Source: Collinsella sp. MSK.8.10 (GTDB lineage: Bacteria; Actinomycetota; Coriobacteriia; Coriobacteriales; Coriobacteriaceae). Taken from it: a stretch of DNA of 64,000 nucleotides. Positions 61,464 to 64,000 of the stretch are shown here, piece after piece (the first letter of the stretch is position 1; each line of letters opens with the position of its first letter). The stretch covers positions 124,001-188,000 of the forward strand of contig NZ_JAHPYF010000001.1 of assembly GCF_019041915.1 (NCBI RefSeq), given 5' to 3'. A model generated the notes under the pieces. The model had not been told where the DNA came from. It made no database searches and saw nothing but the letters and a program-made list of their open reading frames with translations. The translations under genes and the position numbers were made by a program.

Positions 61464-62099
61464 CTACATCGCCTTTATGGGATGGCGGATCACGGTCTTG
61501 AGCTTCTCCGGCGCGCACTTGCGTGGGTCGGAGAGGTAGATCTCGTGATGGAGGCGGGCTTCGGAGAAGTCGGGGGCGTAGCCCCGTTCCGCCGCGAATG
61601 TGCGCATGGCGTCTATGGTCGCCGGCTCGTCGTCGTAAGGCCCGGTATGCATGCACTGAACGCAAAGGCCCTCGTCGACCCTCAGCAGCTCGACCGCCGA
61701 GAAGTCCAGCTTCTTTTTGGCGGCAGCTTCCGAAACTGCCCAGTCGAAGTCCTCGCGAGTGACGAAATCGGGCAGACGGATGCACGAGATGAAGTTGAAG
61801 TCATCCTTCCGCGCATAATCAATCTCGCCATCGGCGCGGTCTTGCCACCAGAAGCCCTCGAGCGGAGGCACGACGAAGTCGAAATAGCCTTCGATCTCTC
61901 GCGGGCCCTTCTTCGACATCTTGATGGTATAGGCGACGCCGTAGAGCAGCGGCAACGCGTTCTGGTACTCGCCGCCTTCGGCATTGGGATCGCCCTTGCC
62001 CCGCACGGCAACGTAGCTCATAGGCGGAACGGTTACGACGCCCGGCTTGCCCGATGGCCTGTAGAGCTCCCTGAACTCCTTCTTGAAATCGTATGCCAT
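61464..62099 (-). CDS. GyrI-like small-molecule-binding domain protein
   Basis: A 211-aa protein consisting of a GyrI-like (AraC effector-binding/SOUL-type) fold: MSYVAVRGKGDPN, EGYFDFVVPPLEGFWW, then CMHTGPYDDEPATIDAMRTF and HHEIYLSDPRK. There is no helix-turn-helix. Family members bind drugs or drug-like molecules. Start MAYDF has GGGAGG nine bases upstream. Its promoter is marked by TATAAT and a palindrome at 62205. Confidence 0.85.
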   Translation of the reverse strand: MAYDFKKEFRELYRPSGKPGVVTVPPMSYVAVRGKGDPNAEGGEYQNALPLLYGVAYTIKMSKKGPREIEGYFDFVVPPLEGFWWQDRADGEIDYARKDDFNFISCIRLPDFVTREDFDWAVSEAAAKKKLDFSAVELLRVDEGLCVQCMHTGPYDDEPATIDAMRTFAAERGYAPDFSEARLHHEIYLSDPRKCAPEKLKTVIRHPIKAM

Positions 62100-62426
62100 C
62101 GCAACAAACCTCCCTGAGCTTGGGTTTCCGTCGATATCCGAACAAATACAGCAATGGGCGCGGCTTCGGAAGACGCCGAGCCCATTGGCAAACATTATAG
62201 CATAGAATCAAACATATGTTCTATTCCCACTCAGTAATCAAATCGCGCACTCTCATCGCCGCTCGTCCACGTGGTATATCGTCGTCTCCCCATTAACCGA
62301 AATCAGCCGCATTTCGCGTGTCCGAGTTGAACTCAAATTGAACTCAATGCCGATTTGTCGGTCGGGGGCTTCCCGACGGGAACCCGCATGCCATAAGGAG
62401 AATAAGCACCTCTGATAAGGCTGAGC
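62100..62426. other. 327-bp intergenic region
   Basis: Contains the promoter/operator of the GyrI-like gene and a GTCGGG/CCCGAC hairpin near 62361-62377. No gene is seen. Confidence 0.5.
62194..62226 (-). promoter_or_regulatory. promoter with palindromic operator of the GyrI-like gene
   Basis: On the minus strand, -10 TATAAT (62194-62199). Just upstream lies GAAT-NN-AACATATGTT-NN-ATTC (62205-62226), a 22-bp palindrome with two mismatched pairs that would lie between -35 and -10. No good -35 was found. Confidence 0.5.
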
Positions 62427-63908
62427 TCAACAATCACCGCTGAGACCATCAGCCGAATTGCCAGCCCGATAGGTCGTCGACCTACCGCGCGGATCAGAAA
62501 CGAGCTTGCCCTCCTTCACCATGTCGGCAAGATAACGCCTCACCGTCCTCCCGCTCACCGCGGCAACCCGCTCGCTGACATCCGTTGCGGCAAACGAACT
62601 GGAACGTGAGAGAAGGTCATCGACCACGTTTTCGACCTCCGCACGCGTACGGTTCCCCTTGGGCCCTCCGACAGCCCCGCTTTCCCCAACGCTCGCCGTA
62701 ACATCATGATCTCCCTCGTTTCCTGCCGCGCTCGCCATGACAGGCGGCACCGGTACGAACGCGGTGAACTGATCGCCGTCCTCAAGAACGGGGTCCCTCC
62801 CCGTGTAGAGCCGCGAGAACTTGTAGAGGCTCCTCGTCCCGCTCCCCAGCTCCTCGGAACGGCCCATCTGCGTGAAGAAGTTTGCGATGATGGGGTTCTT
62901 GGGAGTAGGGTCGAGACTCTCGAGCGTCACGGGACCGGCGAAGAGCGCGCGGCTCGCATTTCTCGTGCGGATGCCCTCCCCATCGATAGCGATGCGGGCG
63001 ATGTGCGGGCTGACGAACTCCCGGTGGATGAGGCAGTTGCACACAAGCTCGCGGACGATGACGTCGCGGGCGCTCTTGCGCTGCCCCCCATCGAGCACGA
63101 AGGAGTCCGGCAGCCACTTCTCGCAGAAGCCGACGAGCTCGTCGTACGCTCTGACGAGGTTGCTCCTGCAGACAAGCCGGTCGTCGTAGCGATCGGCCTC
63201 GACGCGTCTGAGTACCGCGTCGGTCCGATAGAGCGGCATGACGTCGAGGATCGCATCCTCCTTCCCCAGCAACGCGACGGCGGCGAGGTTGAAGCCCCGC
63301 TCCCCCGTCAGCTGGTCGCGCCCGTAGAGACGGGCGGCGCGGAGAAGCTCGCCGTCAGAGAGGGAGAGCCACGGATGGTCGGCATCGTTCGCGCGCAGCG
63401 CATCTCGCACTGCGTCGAGAAGTCCCATCTCCAGATCGCCCTCGGTCACCCAGGGGTACACGGTCCGCTCCGAGTAGTAGCTCTGCTTGCGGGCCATCAT
63501 CGAGGTGATCTGGACATCGCTTTTCACGCGCACGTCAGCGTCCGCCACGCGGTCGTACACGACCCCCTTGAACATGTAGAGGGACGGCCCCATAGGCACC
63601 CAGACCCGTATGACGAGCCTGCCCTCAGAGTCGCGCAGCCTTTCGAACTCGACCAGCGGCGACACGTTGAACAGGTTCGGGTTGCTCGTGATGTTGGATA
63701 TGTTCCGCTCGATGGAGAGTACAGAGGCCTCGGGCACACCCTCAACAGTGCCGTCGTCTCGCACGCCGAGCAGCACGCTACCGCCCTGTCGGTTGGCGAA
63801 CGAGCAAATGGTCTCGAACGTGTCCTTGCCCGGCTGGGAGCCGCAGCGCTTGAACTCGACGCTTATGCCCTCGCCAGCTTGGATGTATCTGTCAAGCGCG
63901 TCGCTCAT
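62427..63908 (-). CDS. AlbA_2/Schlafen-like ATP-binding transcriptional regulator
   Basis: A 493-aa protein. Residues 10-115 are the AlbA_2 (divergent AAA_4) domain with VEFKRCG and ICSFANRQGGSVLLGV. A central region leads to a HATPase_c_4-type domain (REFVSPHIARIAIDGEGIRT, GSGTRSLYKF), and the C-terminal 80 residues form a winged helix (RTVRRYLADMVKEGKLVSD). The ATG follows GGAG by six bases. Four related half-sites lie just upstream over the probable promoter, so it likely represses itself. The start of any partner gene is outside the window. Confidence 0.85.
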   Translation of the reverse strand: MSDALDRYIQAGEGISVEFKRCGSQPGKDTFETICSFANRQGGSVLLGVRDDGTVEGVPEASVLSIERNISNITSNPNLFNVSPLVEFERLRDSEGRLVIRVWVPMGPSLYMFKGVVYDRVADADVRVKSDVQITSMMARKQSYYSERTVYPWVTEGDLEMGLLDAVRDALRANDADHPWLSLSDGELLRAARLYGRDQLTGERGFNLAAVALLGKEDAILDVMPLYRTDAVLRRVEADRYDDRLVCRSNLVRAYDELVGFCEKWLPDSFVLDGGQRKSARDVIVRELVCNCLIHREFVSPHIARIAIDGEGIRTRNASRALFAGPVTLESLDPTPKNPIIANFFTQMGRSEELGSGTRSLYKFSRLYTGRDPVLEDGDQFTAFVPVPPVMASAAGNEGDHDVTASVGESGAVGGPKGNRTRAEVENVVDDLLSRSSSFAATDVSERVAAVSGRTVRRYLADMVKEGKLVSDPRGRSTTYRAGNSADGLSGDC

Positions 63909-63926
63909 GTGGTGCTCCGCTCTATT

Positions 63927-63976
63927 CCGGACATTATTCTGGACATTTATATTAATGTTGTCCAGATTATGTCCAG
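63927..63976 (-). promoter_or_regulatory. four-half-site operator over the AlbA_2 gene promoter
   Basis: CCGGACAT (63927), CTGGACAT (63939), then the inverse forms TTGTCCAG (63958) and ATGTCCAG (63969), a symmetrical 2+2 array. On the minus strand, TGGACA and TATAAA with an 18-bp spacer sit inside it. Confidence 0.65.
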
Positions 63977-64000
63977 AATAGATGCTGCTTAAACGCTCGT

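Overview
The window reads as a chromosomal segment of a GC-rich (about 60%) Gram-positive anaerobe of the Coriobacteriia, most likely Collinsella or a close relative. This rests on gene content and style (hybrid kinases fused to solute-binding domains, LPXTG-like surface proteins, OFA-type MFS carriers, polyferredoxin/TlpA redox operons, a second type II topoisomerase pair) and on dispersed intergenic palindromes. The genus call is an inference. No rRNA, tRNA, CRISPR array or intact insertion sequence was seen.

Layout. 1-13 kb holds transporters and housekeeping genes: the end of a MATE exporter, a LysR/EamA divergent pair, ung, an SDR, a VUT (queuosine-precursor type) transporter with a possible preQ1-like leader, prfC, a striking array of four 80-bp-period palindromes, a YtrA-type GntR/ABC operon with a visible operator, a second EamA carrier, a ClC protein, a LOG-family enzyme and a K+ channel-like protein. 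13-20 kb holds two convergent signalling systems: a fused solute-binding hybrid kinase, and a split version (lipoprotein plus hybrid kinase). 20-26 kb carries a frameshifted MalY/PatB aminotransferase, trmO, an XRE/zinc-ribbon/TipAS-like regulator, a glutaredoxin, a Dus enzyme and an unassigned membrane protein.

26-32 kb is the most unusual metabolic block: an agmatine-deiminase-family enzyme, a carbamoyltransferase lacking the usual ornithine-site motifs, and an OFA-type MFS carrier in one operon. A divergent TetR regulator and a paralogous second MFS carrier follow, with related operator-like palindromes at both promoters. Two near-identical 185-bp hairpin elements flank the block, and a decayed fragment of the carbamoyltransferase lies about 10 kb away. 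32-43 kb continues with a 1084-aa ABC fusion, a CoA-disulfide-reductase/rhodanese/Crp cluster, a redox operon (48-aa CXXC protein, polyferredoxin, TlpA lipoprotein) divergent from a two-component system, and a stand-alone GMP synthetase subunit.

44-55 kb has a LuxR-type regulator just upstream of a 1455-aa exported surface protein, then an operon for a second type II topoisomerase. 55-64 kb is accessory-like: an LPXTG protein, Sir2-like remnants, two flavodoxin-like reductases, a CMD-cupin protein, a MerR regulator, a DUF4143-type ATPase, a GyrI-like protein and an AlbA_2/Schlafen-like regulator with a four-half-site operator. All functions are read from sequence motifs only.
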